This document shows positions 22,401 through 32,365 of a DNA stretch of 64,000 nucleotides, one piece after another. This DNA comes from Pyropia haitanensis. Lineage: Eukaryota > Rhodophyta > Bangiophyceae > Bangiales > Bangiaceae. The notes below the pieces were generated by a model. The model did not search any database. It was not told the DNA's origin and was given only the letters and a program-made list of their open reading frames with translations. The stretch is taken from the NCBI GenBank assembly GCA_008729055.1, contig SDUX01000004.1, positions 6,960,559 through 7,024,558 on the forward strand, written 5' to 3'. A program made the translations under genes and the position numbers. Numbering within the stretch: position 1 is the first letter of the stretch; each line of letters starts with the position of its first letter.

Positions 22401-23543
22401 TGCGTAGCGTAACAGGAGTGCCGTCTTGAGGTCTGACCACGACGACTGCCGCTGCGCGTGCTTTGTCGCTTCCGCCTCGAGAAGCGCCCGCTGCGTGCTC
22501 AGCGAAGTGTAGCGCGCCACACGGGACGCCAGCTCATCCCGCTTGGTCTCGAGCAGCACCCGGTTGCGGCCTACGGCAAGACCCAGCTCCTCGATGGCCA
22601 CCCGGGTATCACTGATGTGCTTTCGAAGGGACGTCTCGGTCTCGTCCGGCAACTCTCTCGCCATGGTCGTCAATGCCTCCTGGCGGGTGGAAAGGACGGC
22701 AGCCCGCTGGGCGCGGAGAGCCACCAGCTGGTTCTCTTCGCGGGCAAACGCAACCTGCTCCTCGCGAGCCGCCTTTGCCGCGTCGCTCAGCTCCTCCATC
22801 TCCAGGCGGATGCTATCGAGCGCCGCTCTCAAGAGGGCATCCTCTCGCGCAACCGCCTCATGCTCGGAGCGGATGCGGTTGAACTCGTCCACCTTGACCT
22901 GCGTCATCGCAATGTCCGTGGCGATCTTGCGCAGCTCCACAGCCTGCTCCTTCCGGTACTTGCGGATGGCCTCGAGCGCCTTGGTGTAGCGGGTTGCAGC
23001 AAATATATCATCAAACTTCTCCTTGAGCTTCTTTGGGTCACCCAGCGGCCACAGCGAGTCCTCCTGATGCACAAAAATGACATTCTCCAAAATGGGCTTG
23101 GTCACCTGCATCACCTGCGGCACCAGCTTGTTGATGTCTGCGCACCGATGAGCGGTGGTCTCCCGCTCTCCCGCCGCCGTAGTCTTTTGCAGGCTCTGCT
23201 CCACGGTCTTGAATTCCTGCTTGCCATTGGTCTTGCAAGTGAGCACAAACTGTCGGTTGACAACAAACCGATCGCCAACGGTGTTGCCAAACTGCAGCCG
23301 GATTTTGGCATGCGTCTCGGTCTCTGAACCAATCTTCGGGTCGTGGATAAACGCACCGCCCTTGTCCACCAGAGGCGGCATGTCTCCCGTCGCGGCCATC
23401 TTAATGCACTCAATGAGGGTGGTCTTGCCAGAGCCATTGGAGCCTAGAATGATGGTCAGCGGCTTGAAAAAGTGGATGATGCACTCCTCCCGAGGCGCAA
23501 ACGAGCGAATGCCAATAATGCCCAGCTTGTTGATGGTCGTCAT
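19413..23543 (-). CDS. RAD50: RAD50 DNA repair ATPase (MRN complex)
   Basis: A 1376-residue SMC-like ATPase, the DNA-tethering subunit of the MRE11-RAD50-NBS1 complex that acts in double-strand break repair and telomere maintenance. It has the Walker A motif GSNGSGKTT at 34-42, the RAD50-typical FVHQEDSLWPL segment, a long heptad-rich coiled coil, and a zinc hook CPTC at 739-742 in the centre. A second coiled coil follows, then a signature GRCSAGQKVLA and Walker B LALDEPTTNLDA with D1299 and E1300. Length matches the family (about 1300). Met 23543 directly precedes the conserved first strand (INKLGIIGIRSF). No introns or frame breaks occur in more than 4 kb. The gene has fewer G/C runs than its neighbours. 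Confidence 0.98.
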   Translation of the reverse strand: MTTINKLGIIGIRSFAPREECIIHFFKPLTIILGSNGSGKTTLIECIKMAATGDMPPLVDKGGAFIHDPKIGSETETHAKIRLQFGNTVGDRFVVNRQFVLTCKTNGKQEFKTVEQSLQKTTAAGERETTAHRCADINKLVPQVMQVTKPILENVIFVHQEDSLWPLGDPKKLKEKFDDIFAATRYTKALEAIRKYRKEQAVELRKIATDIAMTQVKVDEFNRIRSEHEAVAREDALLRAALDSIRLEMEELSDAAKAAREEQVAFAREENQLVALRAQRAAVLSTRQEALTTMARELPDETETSLRKHISDTRVAIEELGLAVGRNRVLLETKRDELASRVARYTSLSTQRALLEAEATKHAQRQSSWSDLKTALLLRYATPGCGGPTSGPPGQPSLPALAAPYGDWTRQMSAVQRWRRSVTEALAKEHRDKVELASDAVNKATVDLNSHEERIRGAKEEAKKKRDGAHDRVERARLIASGRNMAAALQDAKNMEEKTQRQWDADKASRDLGALSAAVDIKRSALSEMRAMERRLKGQRGVLSRVEEEKARVTVAAENAAERERTRTAAASAFVSALVSLWGSCPGGMGPAGELPLGRSTPVADARSKLERYTLYVDAEIDEKSAALASAERDLSAAHALSGSSGAALNALQSRLSAARSRLAELQRQAAAAAPPSAPSGGDDADIAAGDVQSLSEFEALLAAKIEACECIKKDESERHNVVAFNRGLLEKAQSKRKCPTCRRKLDESELRAMTDKMTAQMAKMSTTEWQAELTAERVRAEAELTALRSQEPQWRTIDALEKELPLVQSSSSDAMARLADVQRSVAAAKAALTIAKGRASESLAALQREHRLLEGLDLEASKAQSALEQERAQLTTTSDGKSVEQLDEELAAATRSAERLGVEYEEAGTARDTAIAILHDRETRYRKAREVALKLESEVSDVTRLNAEADELNAGATKLEAEVAAAESTRLAGQEALQLAMEERAAVRVDNDRAQREADVLVRRAEKDHGVVVETVRLLEGYLSQGGDAQLTDKTAQLEAEGVAIAGIREAISELETSESQTSSRTVTLNAKLRNLEDNLKYVSVKAQLAALDAQLVSREAELDRVRAGRDLAAQVREADERFNAKSGVMHGTRGKREALAGRLAVLGKDLKRAAKEKSEELQQEQRVRQQTLRLAYTDLDRYHRALDQALMAFHTLKMKHINKTIRELWQQTYRGSDIDGIEILSDTDMSSAGAAATATGKAPVRRNYNYRVVMKRGDATLDMRGRCSAGQKVLACLVIRLALAESFCLDCGMLALDEPTTNLDAENIESLASALESIIKSRSEQSNFQLLLITHDEKFIELLSSREVCDKYWRVYRDERGFSKLRQEDIASIL

Positions 23544-24041
23544 TTTGACCTCCGCAGCAGCTTCATGCCAGGATCAGACGCGTGTCTGAAAGGGCACGCA
23601 GGTGCGTGAACATCCGACGCCACCACGCGGGTGCCGCGCAGCGGTGGGCCCACCTGTGGTCAGACCCAACCGCACTGGGCCAACGCGACGCAACACGCCT
23701 CAACGCGGATGACAAAAAGCAGCAGCGGAAGCGGCTTGTAGCTCGCGCCAGGTAGCGCGTTGCAGGCTCGAGTGCGTCTCGAGCATGAACCAGCGTGATG
23801 CGAGCGGTGAGAGCCGTATCCGTCGGGACGATCGGATGCACGCAGGCATCGTACTTTCCCAGATCAAATGACACGACCTTCCAAGTACGTATGTGACTTG
23901 GAAACTTATGCAGTCGCACCTTCGACGTTGAGCCGGCCGCGCTCTACAGCCGCTCGTGAACAGCATCGTCGTCGGCATCGAGGGCAACACGGTTCCTGGT
24001 ACCCCCCCTGCCCAGTTGGACGGCTCTGCTGCTGTGTTGTC
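23544..24041. promoter_or_regulatory. Divergent promoter region RAD50/mS35
   Basis: A 498-bp intergenic region between two divergent starts, moderately GC-rich. Part of it is open in frame with mS35, but without organelle-leader character. No TATA box or other defined element is recognised. Confidence 0.4.
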
Positions 24042-25169
24042 ATGTCGGCTCACCGTGCGTTGCTTCCGCTCGCGCGTCGATCGTTGCTGCCGTCCTTCCG
24101 GAGCCCCTCTGCCGAGACGGTTGGCGCGGCGGGCTCGCCCATTGCATCTTGTTGGCCTGCTCATCGACACTGCTTGTCCAATTGGCGTGGCGGCCTGTCC
24201 ACCAACGCGTCTTCTAGCCCCAGTGCTGTGCTGCGCCCGGTCCCTTTTTCTTCTCACTCCCTCCGCTCAAGCAGTTCTCATTTCGGCGTCGCGCCATCAT
24301 ACCGTCGCCGGCTTGTTTCCACCTCGGCCGACGCGGCCAGCCCTCTTGCTTCTGGCGGTGACGGCGGGGGCGATGATGAAGAGGAGGACGAGTTTGCGGA
24401 GATTGGCTTTGAGGACGATGAAGAGGTGGACCTAACCGTGGAGGACACCCCGGCCGTGTCGCTCACCCCCGCCGAGTTGGAGGACGCCGCGTCTCTAACG
24501 CCTGAGCTGGCCGCTGAAGTCGTGGCGCGGATGGTGCAAGCTGCCACGACTGGTACTGATGGCGGCGGCGGCGCCGCCTCCGCGTCATCGCCGGTGACGA
24601 CCACTGCCGATGGCGGTAATTTGAGCACGCCCCCCCCCCCTGGCGAAGAGGCAGCACCGGCCGGCGCCGCCCGCGGCTCGCGCCCGCGCCCCGCCCTCAC
24701 TGCGGAGGCAGTGACGATGCTCCGCGCCGCTACCCTCCAATCCCACACGGTCTTCCAGGCGGGGCGGCTGCCCATGCCCATTACGCGCAAGGTCACTGCC
24801 TTTGTGGCGGTGGAGCAGCTGCGCCGTGGGCTGTCTGCTCCCGCTCTGGCGGCGGTGCTGGCGCTGGCAGGCCTCCGGTACCGCCCCGCCGAGGGGGTTA
24901 TCAAGCTCCCCGTCGACCGTCACCCGACGGCGGACGCCAACCGGGCGACGGCGGTGCTGCTGATGGGCCAGCTGCTGCGGGCAGCCAAAGCGAGTGTGGG
25001 GGAGGCCCTTGCGGACGATCGCGGTATCCAAGGAGGCTGGGCTGGGCTGGCCGCGGAAGTGGAGCGGCAGGCTGAGAGGGACGGGGACAATGTCAGCGTT
25101 GGGCTGCTGGCGCTGGCAGCGGATGATTGGCGGGAAATCCAGGCGGCGAGGAGGGCAAGGCGGGGATAG
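24042..25169 (+). CDS. MRPS35: Mitochondrial small-subunit ribosomal protein mS35
   Basis: A 375-residue protein. Residues 1-100 begin MSAHRALLPLARRSLLPSF and are rich in Arg, Ser and Leu, as expected for a mitochondrial presequence. An acidic Asp/Glu segment and a Gly/Ala/Ser linker follow. The C-terminal about 140 residues match the mS35 (MRP-S28/MRPS35) domain: PITRKVTAFVAVEQL, LSAPALAAVLALAGLRY, and the DRHPTADANRATAVLLMGQL segment corresponding to the family's R-PT--AN-----LL motif. The protein belongs to the mitoribosomal small subunit. The start at 24042 begins the presequence; the frame is open upstream to 23868. It is divergent from RAD50 and has no introns. Confidence 0.82.
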   Translation: MSAHRALLPLARRSLLPSFRSPSAETVGAAGSPIASCWPAHRHCLSNWRGGLSTNASSSPSAVLRPVPFSSHSLRSSSSHFGVAPSYRRRLVSTSADAASPLASGGDGGGDDEEEDEFAEIGFEDDEEVDLTVEDTPAVSLTPAELEDAASLTPELAAEVVARMVQAATTGTDGGGGAASASSPVTTTADGGNLSTPPPPGEEAAPAGAARGSRPRPALTAEAVTMLRAATLQSHTVFQAGRLPMPITRKVTAFVAVEQLRRGLSAPALAAVLALAGLRYRPAEGVIKLPVDRHPTADANRATAVLLMGQLLRAAKASVGEALADDRGIQGGWAGLAAEVERQAERDGDNVSVGLLALAADDWREIQAARRARRG

Positions 25170-25508
25170 GGCTGTTTCTGCTGGTGGGCTGCTTTGCAAA
25201 GAGTTTTTGTGGCTGCATGTTCGTGTGTGTCGCGCGTGGTTGTTGAACAGGCTTGTGGTCGATGAGGCCACGCGCGTCTCTGTTGAGGCTCCCGACGACC
25301 GCTGCACAGCGAGTCCCCATGCCGACAGCATCAGCAAAGCGGAAGGATATGGATGCATCTGTCTATCACCAGATTACGTTGTAAAACACGGCATAAGCGG
25401 CAAGGTACTGCCCGCGGGCGCTATCTCAAGGAACCGCTCTCAGCACGTGCACAAGTGACCCCCGCCCGCCGATGCGTGCCCACCCCTCCGCCACCCGCAC
25501 GACGGTGA
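25170..25508. other. Convergent intergenic region
   Basis: A 339-bp gap between the stops of mS35 (+) and the kinase (-). No gene or element recognised. Confidence 0.4.
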
Positions 25509-27035
25509 CTACGGCGGTGGGGCGAGCGCAACGTCGGACAACTGGGACTCCAATACTGCCACGTCCCGCCGGACGCGCCGCTTGTCCTCTTGTTGCTCAT
25601 AGTGCTTTTCAAACGTACGATAGCACTCGCGCTCGAGCGAATGCTCCGTCGCCGCCAACTTTCGCTTGAGCACGGACGACTCCCCCCAGCCGAGCGCGCG
25701 CAGGTGGCCCAGGTAGACCGGGTTGGGGTCGAGGACGGGCAGGGAGTTGGCCGCCGACTCGGCGCTCATGAACGGGTCCGGTACATCGTAAAAGCCCGAC
25801 AGCCGCGGGCGGCGGGAGGTGAACCACGGGTGCGCCATCACGTCTTCGAGGGAAAAGCGCGCGCGCGGGTCTGCCGTCAGCATCCCCAGCAGCAGCGACC
25901 GGACCTCGTTCGGGATGGTGGACGGCAGCGTCAGCCTGGCGGCCTGCACCTTGGCCAGCAGCCGCGAAAAGTTGTCATCGTCAAACGGCAAGGAGCCCGT
26001 CAGAAGGGCAAACAACAACACCCCACACGACCACACGTCCGACAGGTAGCCGTCGTACGACTCGCCCGATATGATCTCGGGCGACGCGTAGTGGGCGCTG
26101 CCACAGGCCGTCTCAAGCAGGTTTCCGACGGCCATCGTGGCCAGCCCAAAGTCCACCAGCTTCACCACGTTGCCAGGCGCGAGCAGCAAGTTCTCCGGCT
26201 TGATATCTCGGTGACAAATGAGCCGCTTATGGCAGTACTTCAGGCCGTGAACGACCTGTTGGAAAATGTCCAACGCCTCGTCAGGTGGAAAAAAGCCGCG
26301 GGTGATGAGGCGATCAAAGAGCTCCCCGTGGGGACAGTACTCCACGACCAGCAGCAGGTGGCCGTCCGTCTCGTACAGCTCGTAAAAGTCGATGACGTTG
26401 GGGTGGGAGCGCATCATCTTCATCACAGCAATTTCCCGCTGGATCTTCCTCCTCAGCGACGGCTTCTTTCTCAGAAGCTCCTTGCTGATGATTTTGATGG
26501 CAACGACCTCCCCAGTACTCTCATTGACAGCGCGCTTCACCTTGCCTGCATCGTGACCAAGGAGGACCGCGGGGGAAAACAGACGGATAAATAAACGGGA
26601 AGCGTCAACACCAGATGTCCAGAATTTTCCGTGAGCAACAAGAACCGTCCAGCTCGACCAGCCAGACAGAAAGCAACCCCCCTAGTCAACAGTCAAGAAG
26701 CCTGCCGTCGCAAAAAGGGCAACGGGACGTACAACGCTTCTCGCCCGTCAACACACAGCTGGACGGACCGGCCCACAAGCCAGCAGCCTCAGCGCCCCCC
26801 ACGAGCGCACCCTGGAAACAGCAGCAACAAACGTACAGGTAGAGCCCGTCCCCAGCGTACGCCCGAGCGTGTAGGGCCCAATGCGGGCCTGCCCGTCCCG
26901 CCCTCCATCCCCCGCAGGCACCGTCGACGCCGCCGCCGGTGCTGGCGGCGGCTCGGCCCCGCCCCGCGCTTCGACCGCCGCCGCCACCGCCTCTGCCGCG
27001 GTAGCGTCGGGGGTGGGCGCCGGCGCGTCCGCCAT
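25509..27035 (-). CDS. Ser/Thr kinase, BRSK/Gin4-like (AMPK-related), 2 exons
   Basis: Exons 26837-27035 and 25509-26545 join to a 411-residue protein; the intron (26546-26836, 291 bp) has a GTACGT donor and a TGCAG acceptor and is in phase 1. Exon 1 carries a Pro/Ala-rich N-terminus and the start of the glycine loop (LGTGST, 61-66), which continues CKV across the junction. The kinase core is complete: K84 (VAIK), E104, HRD with D180, DFG 198-200, and an activation loop NLLETACGSAHYASPE with the threonine that LKB1-type kinases phosphorylate in relatives. LSDVWSCGVLLFALLTGSLPF is typical of BRSK/SAD and fungal Gin4/Hsl1 kinases. The C-terminal about 80 residues include a charged helical stretch. 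The third loop glycine is Cys. Roles in polarity or cell-cycle control are inferred from relatives only. Confidence 0.92.
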
Positions 27036-27944
27036 CCCACAGGGGCTCCTCGACGCGGGCGCGTACGCCACCGCGGCTGGCCGCGCGGGAGGGGCGCCGG
27101 ATGACGCCGACGCGGCGGCACGGGTAGGTGGCGTCCACGCGGGTGGGGAGGGGCGGCACAGCGGGGAAGTCCTCACAGGAGTGGCTGTGACCAGCTGGCG
27201 GGGTGGGTGGCTGCAACGGGCCCGATAGCGTGGCGCGTCAGTCCGTCGGGATCTTGGCTAACTACGCATGTGTTGGGATTCTGGTTCTTACGTGGCACAC
27301 GTGTCGCACGACTTTGTTTGTCAACGTGTCCGTGATGATGATACCCAGGCCTGATCTTCAGGTGATGTCTCTTATGGAGGCTACTTCATGCTAGTAACGT
27401 TGACAAATTAGACAGGCGACTCGCTTATTCGATCGCCCTCCCGTCCTCTTCAGCGGCATCCACCAGCCCGCTGACAGACCGATGCCGAGGTCGCCCTGCC
27501 GAGGCGCCCACATCAGGCGCGTCCAGAGCGTGCACGGCTGTTGACTGCTCTGGCCAGCTGCCGCAAAAACACCGTACCCTTCCCGTCCATGTGCTGCGCG
27601 GAGTGCCACTGGGAGGGCGGCACTCCCACCGCGGGTTTGGGCGTTGCCCGGGCGACCACCCTCGCTCCGGCGGAGGTGGTGCGTGACTGCCGCCAGACTG
27701 GTGAGGGTGGCGCGTGCCCGCCAACGTGGTGGTCGGGGCCGTGTGCGTGCTCATGTGTTCCTCATCCACGGTAATAGCGCCGCTGGTGCCAACTCCGAGG
27801 CGCTACGGCCGTCGTCGCCGAGGCCGGCGGGCGCGCGACTGACGGGGCCTTTGTCCGAAGTGAAGGGAGGGGGGGGGGGGCGGGAGGGGACGAGCGGTAC
27901 GAAGGGCGCCGACCTGTTGCGGGGCTCGACCCAGCGGCGACAAG
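27036..27944. other. Divergent intergenic region
   Basis: About 0.9 kb between the kinase start and the first Met of the next reading frame. No family recognised. An AT-richer patch lies at 27240-27430. The part after about 27560 is open in several frames on the plus strand and could hold an upstream exon of the following gene; I cannot fix splice sites for it. Confidence 0.35.
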
Positions 27945-30107
27945 GTGGTGGGGCGGACCATGCGTCAACTGCCCAGTGGGGATTGCCAACTCGACGCCCG
28001 GGACGACCCCGCCAACGGCGGCAGCGGCGGTCGTGTCGCGGGCCCCGGCGGCGCTCCCCTCCTGTGTGGCACTGGCAGCAGCGGCGTCGGCGGCAGTGAG
28101 TGCCGCACGTGTGGCGGCACCCCCGTCCCTGTCGCCGCGCGTCCCCGGCTAGTTGCCGGCACCGGTGGCGGCCTCGACTTGACCGCCGCGCCGGCGGGAC
28201 GCGCAGACGGCGGCCGCGGCTCCGCCCCAGCCGTGGGGCCGGGCGCCCCCCCGGTGGACGGCGCCGTGGCTTCGGTCACCACCGGCACGCCCGCCCACTG
28301 GGCTGACGGCCCGCCCCGGGGCCCGCCGTGGCCGCGGCCCCTCGAGGCAGAGGACGTGGTGGTGGAGATGGTGGAAGGCGCGGCGGCGCGGCGGCGGGAG
28401 CGGAGCACCATCGCTCCCGGCCGCGGCGTCAATGTGTGGGCGTCTGCACCCGGGGAGGGGGCGGCCTTTGTCCGCCGGGGTACCACCACCCTCCCCCCGT
28501 CCGTGCTCGCGGCGGTACCAACCGGCCGGCCCAGGGGTTTACTCGCCAGCGCGGCGGGCGCGGCGGTGGGGGTGGTCGCCGATGCGGCGGGCGACGCTGC
28601 GAGTGCGGGCGGTGGTCGGGCGGCGGGGACCGGCGGGGAGGCGGCGTGGGGGCGGGTGTCCCACAAGTGGGCCACCCTGGCCGACATTGGGCTGTCGGTG
28701 ATATGTGGGGAGCGGGAACGCCAGTTCCACTCCCGCCACGTGCTCACGTCTGTGCAGGCGGACGAGGTGGGCGCCTGGTTGGTCGAGGCGGTCCCCTTGG
28801 CTGCCCTGCAGCGCATCAGCGCCGCGCTCATGCACGAGGCAGACGCGGCGGCGGCCGACGTGCTTGCCAGCGGTGGGGTGCCCGCCACCCCTGGGCGTCG
28901 CCCGTCACGGCTGCAGGCGGCGCTGGACCAGCGGATCATGATGGTGGCCGAGGCGACTGGGAAGCGCGCCATGGCCGAAGCCGAGGCAGACGTGGGGGGC
29001 CCATCACCCACCGCTGCGGTGCCGTTGGCCGACGCTCGACGCGGGGGGCCCGTGGACTGGGAGGCTGCCGTGCGGGATGCCACGATGCGGGCACGCCCTG
29101 CTGACCGACGGGGCAGGGGCGGCGGGGACGGCGGCCGCTGCGGCAGCAGCAACGACGGCAGGAGATCATTGGCCAAGCCTCGACGGACGCTCGCCGAGCT
29201 GCTCGCCGAGCGGGTCACACTGGAAGAGACTCTCAGTCGATTTGAGGCGCAGCTCGAGTCGTTTGACGGGGTGGATGGGGAGGAGCTCGCCGAGATGCTG
29301 CGGCCGGCCATGCGGGAGCTTGCCGAGCAGCTGCGGCTGCTGAACGCACAGGTGGTGGCGGCGGGAGGGGACGCGAGCGGCCGGGGGGGCGGCGTCGCCG
29401 CTGAGCAGCGTGGGAGTCGGGCGAGCGTGGCCGGGGGTGGCTCGTCCCGGGCCAGCAGCAGCAGTCGTGGCGGGCGCCCCCACAGCACCGCCGGCAGTAG
29501 CGCTCCGAGCACAAGGCGGGGCGACGATGGCGACGCATCCACCGACGGCCGTGGCCGCTGCAGCGACGCGGCGAGCATGGGCAGCGCCGGCAGCGACGGC
29601 TCAGGTGGCCTGGTGGTGGTGGTGGGCCCGTCGGCGTCGGACAGTGGCGGCCTGGGCACCTTCCAGGGCGACATGGACGCCTTCTTCACCGACGACTCTG
29701 GGTCTGACTCTGACCGGGACTACAGCCTCGCCACCTCCATCCACGACGGCTCCGTCGGCCGCGCGTGTGACGTGCCGCCCGCGGCGTCGCCCCTGTCGTA
29801 CGACACCTCCTCGTCGGATGACGGTGGGGGGCACCGGCCGGTGGCCCCACCAAGACGGCGGCGGCCATCAGCGAGCGGGGACGCTAGTGGCGGCGGCGGT
29901 GGGGGGGGCAACGACGGCGGGGAGCCGCCACCGATGTCGCCACTGACGCCCGAGGGGGCCCTCTACTCGGACTTTGAGACCGCCCCGTCCGCGGCGTTGA
30001 GTCTACTGGATGACACCGACGCGGGGGTGAGCTCGGACCTGGAGGTCCGCACCGAGGAGGCCAGGCGCAACCGCCGGCGACGGATGGCGGCGCCGTTGGA
30101 TCAGTAG
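27945..30107 (+). CDS. Unrecognised low-complexity protein with helical segments
   Basis: A 720-codon frame, family not recognised. Evidence that it is coding: the frame is long and has two segments with normal protein composition. The first (about residues 240-310: HKWATLADIGLSVICGERER then AWLVEAVPLAALQRISAALM) looks globular. The second (about 410-470: RTLAELLAERVTLEETLSRF then LRPAMRELAEQLRLLNAQV) looks like a helical or short coiled-coil region. The C-terminal third is Ser/Asp-rich and acidic (DAFFTDDSGSDSDRDYSLAT), with repeated SD clusters that resemble casein-kinase-2 sites. The first 230 residues are Gly/Ala/Pro-rich and may be non-coding or partly exonic. The minus strand is also open over much of this interval but with worse composition. 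The helical segment faintly recalls the FAM13 homology region; not firm. Confidence 0.5.
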   Translation: MVGRTMRQLPSGDCQLDARDDPANGGSGGRVAGPGGAPLLCGTGSSGVGGSECRTCGGTPVPVAARPRLVAGTGGGLDLTAAPAGRADGGRGSAPAVGPGAPPVDGAVASVTTGTPAHWADGPPRGPPWPRPLEAEDVVVEMVEGAAARRRERSTIAPGRGVNVWASAPGEGAAFVRRGTTTLPPSVLAAVPTGRPRGLLASAAGAAVGVVADAAGDAASAGGGRAAGTGGEAAWGRVSHKWATLADIGLSVICGERERQFHSRHVLTSVQADEVGAWLVEAVPLAALQRISAALMHEADAAAADVLASGGVPATPGRRPSRLQAALDQRIMMVAEATGKRAMAEAEADVGGPSPTAAVPLADARRGGPVDWEAAVRDATMRARPADRRGRGGGDGGRCGSSNDGRRSLAKPRRTLAELLAERVTLEETLSRFEAQLESFDGVDGEELAEMLRPAMRELAEQLRLLNAQVVAAGGDASGRGGGVAAEQRGSRASVAGGGSSRASSSSRGGRPHSTAGSSAPSTRRGDDGDASTDGRGRCSDAASMGSAGSDGSGGLVVVVGPSASDSGGLGTFQGDMDAFFTDDSGSDSDRDYSLATSIHDGSVGRACDVPPAASPLSYDTSSSDDGGGHRPVAPPRRRRPSASGDASGGGGGGGNDGGEPPPMSPLTPEGALYSDFETAPSAALSLLDDTDAGVSSDLEVRTEEARRNRRRRMAAPLDQ

Positions 30108-30398
30108 CGGCAGCAAGGTTGGCGGGTGTGCCACTGGCGAGCGGCGGGCCACGGGAGAGGTCAAGCTAGGCCGTCCCATGATAACGCTGCCACGGCGCGC
30201 ATCTCGTTTTCATGTTTCTTCTTGTGCATGTGCCGATGCGTGAACAGATGAGTGACGGCGGACTAAGGGATGGCCAAGGGGGCAAACAAGATGCTCCTCC
30301 CCGGTACGCCAAGGGCGGCGTATCACCATGGCTCCAGAGAGTCGGACGGAAAGAGGAAACGAATACGTGGACGAACCGAACAAACCCTCTGCACCCTC

Positions 30399-31544
30399 TC
30401 ACTTCTTCTTGTCCTTCACCATTGCAAAAGTAAACTCCCCCTCCACCGCCAGCTGGCCGTCCACGTACGCCCGGCCCGTCATCTTGCTAATCCCAAACCG
30501 CGCCTTGTACGACTTGAGCACCATCTCCATCACCAGCACGTCGCCCGGCACGACCGGGCGCCGCCACTTGACATTGTCCAGGCCAGCAAAGAAGAACTCG
30601 CCCTTGCCGTCCGTCATGGGCTGCTGGAGCATCACAATGCCCCCCGTTTGGGCCATCGCCTCCACCATCAGAACTCCCGGCATGATGGGGCGGCCGGGAA
30701 AGTGGCCCGTAAACTGCGGCTCGTTCATGGTGATGGCCTTGACCGCCACCGCCGACTCGCCAGGCGTGAACGCAACGACCTTGTCAATGAGGAGGAAGGG
30801 GTAGCGGTGGGGCAGCACGTCCAGGATGGCCACGGTATCCATCACCGTTGGCATGCCTACGGACAGCGGCCAGGACCGACGGGGGGAACAAACAGAAAGA
30901 CAATGATTGATACAGCGAGGACCACACCAGACACAGAGAGGAAAATGAAAGAACACAGTCAGACGCCGCTTGCCAGGACGCATGCGAGGTGAGAAGGATG
31001 GTGCAGACGCACCGCCGCAGCAATGTACCAGATAAACCTACAGAACATCGCCCTGCGCACGGGATACCCGCCGCCTCCCCCCTCCCCCTACGGCCCCCCA
31101 AAACCGCCTTTCCCACGACTCTCTGGCAGCGCCCCATCTTAGGGACCCCGCCCCCCCAAAAAAGACACGGAAATGCAAGCCCCCCTCGTGCGTTGCCCAG
31201 AGCCCCCCCCTCCCCCATTCCGCTCCCGCCAACCACAGCGACCCCCCAGCACGTGCACATGATCCGCCCCACCCCCCCCCCCGCAGCGCACGTACCCGCC
31301 ATGCCCGCGGAGATGGCCTTGGCGTCGGCCGGGGCGGCCTCCCCCCCCCCGCCGCCGCCGCCGCCGCCGCCTCTGCCTCTGGCGCCGCGTCCGACACGGC
31401 CGCCGCCCGCAGCGCCGACCGCCCGCCGCGGGCGGCGGCCGCCGCCACCGCCGCCCGCTGGGGGCGGCCGCCCGCCACGGGACGGGGGCGGCGCGCAAAC
31501 GAGCCGCCGGGCACCACCGCGGCCGCGGCGCCGACAAACGCCAT
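30399..31544 (-). CDS. FABZ: Plastid 3-hydroxyacyl-ACP dehydratase FabZ, 2 exons
   Basis: Exon 1 (31296-31544) encodes a plastid transit peptide ([20 protein letters not shown], Ala/Arg-rich) and the segment [12 protein letters not shown]. Exon 2 (30399-30856) encodes the complete hot-dog fold with catalytic His in [13 protein letters not shown] and Glu in [19 protein letters not shown]. The intron (30857-31295, 439 bp) has donor GTACGT and acceptor GTAG, phase 1. FabZ removes water from 3-hydroxyacyl-ACP in type II plastid fatty-acid synthesis. Within exon 1 the transit-peptide frame and the frame entering exon 2 differ; the switch lies in a 10-base run (31341-31350), where one more base would restore continuity and give about 235 residues. 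Exon 2 alone also starts with Met codons at 30854 and 30842, but the leader argues for the two-exon model. Confidence 0.92.
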
Positions 31545-32365
31545 TGCGGCAGCAGGGGCAGGGCGGGGGGAAGAGACGGTGGCAGCGGGTCGGCGGTGGG
31601 GACTGCGGTTGCCGCCGGCGTCGTCACGGAGGAGGGGCGCTGCTTGGTCTCCAGCAACTGTCAAACAGAACTCTGACCGGCAGCGGAAGGGGAGCCGCCA
31701 CACTGCCGAGAGGCGATGGTCGTGCTGATGACCTGGCGGTGGTGGGGAGAATGCCGCCAGGTCATTGGTTGAGCCCAATCTCGTGGGCGCGGGATCGAGC
31801 CAAGAGAGCGATACAGATCCGTCATCTCCTTTCTAGGCGGATCATGCGAAGGCTTCTCTTGCCGCGGAGGCGGTTGACCGCCACCCTTTCCTACGGAGAG
31901 CAGACGGCCAAGACGATCGCTTCCAATGTGGGGAGCAGGCTGCCCATGCGGCCTTGCCGCCGTTCAAATGTCCAGCATCAATGGACACAAGCAGGCAGAC
32001 ACCCATGACGAGATGACCGGACCGCCGCGGGCAGACCGCCCGGCACCAGAGTGCCATCATGGACGTACTGGAGCACCTCCGCAAAGGTTGAGCGCAAAGA
32101 CAGGCACTCATTGAAAAGGGCCAGTGCGTGTGGGTGCACTACTTGCGAGGAAGGAAAAACAACAGTCATCGGGGTGCCTGTGTGCAAGGCCTGCCTAAAC
32201 AGCGACAAAAAAAAGAGCGCCGCAGAGCGACCTGCGTTCGAGGTAACGAACGGATTGCGGTGGCAAATCACGTCCAGGGCGGCACAGAGCGTGCGCCTCG
32301 TGGGACACACACCTGCCGCAGCCAGTGAAGTCGTCAAGCGAATGGCGCTAGCGACAGCAGCACCT
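31545..32365. other. Intergenic, no gene recognised
   Basis: About 0.8 kb between the FabZ start and the MGST3 stop (both on the minus strand). Moderate GC after 31800. No recognisable gene, RNA or repeat; it should contain the FabZ promoter and MGST3 3' end. Confidence 0.4.
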
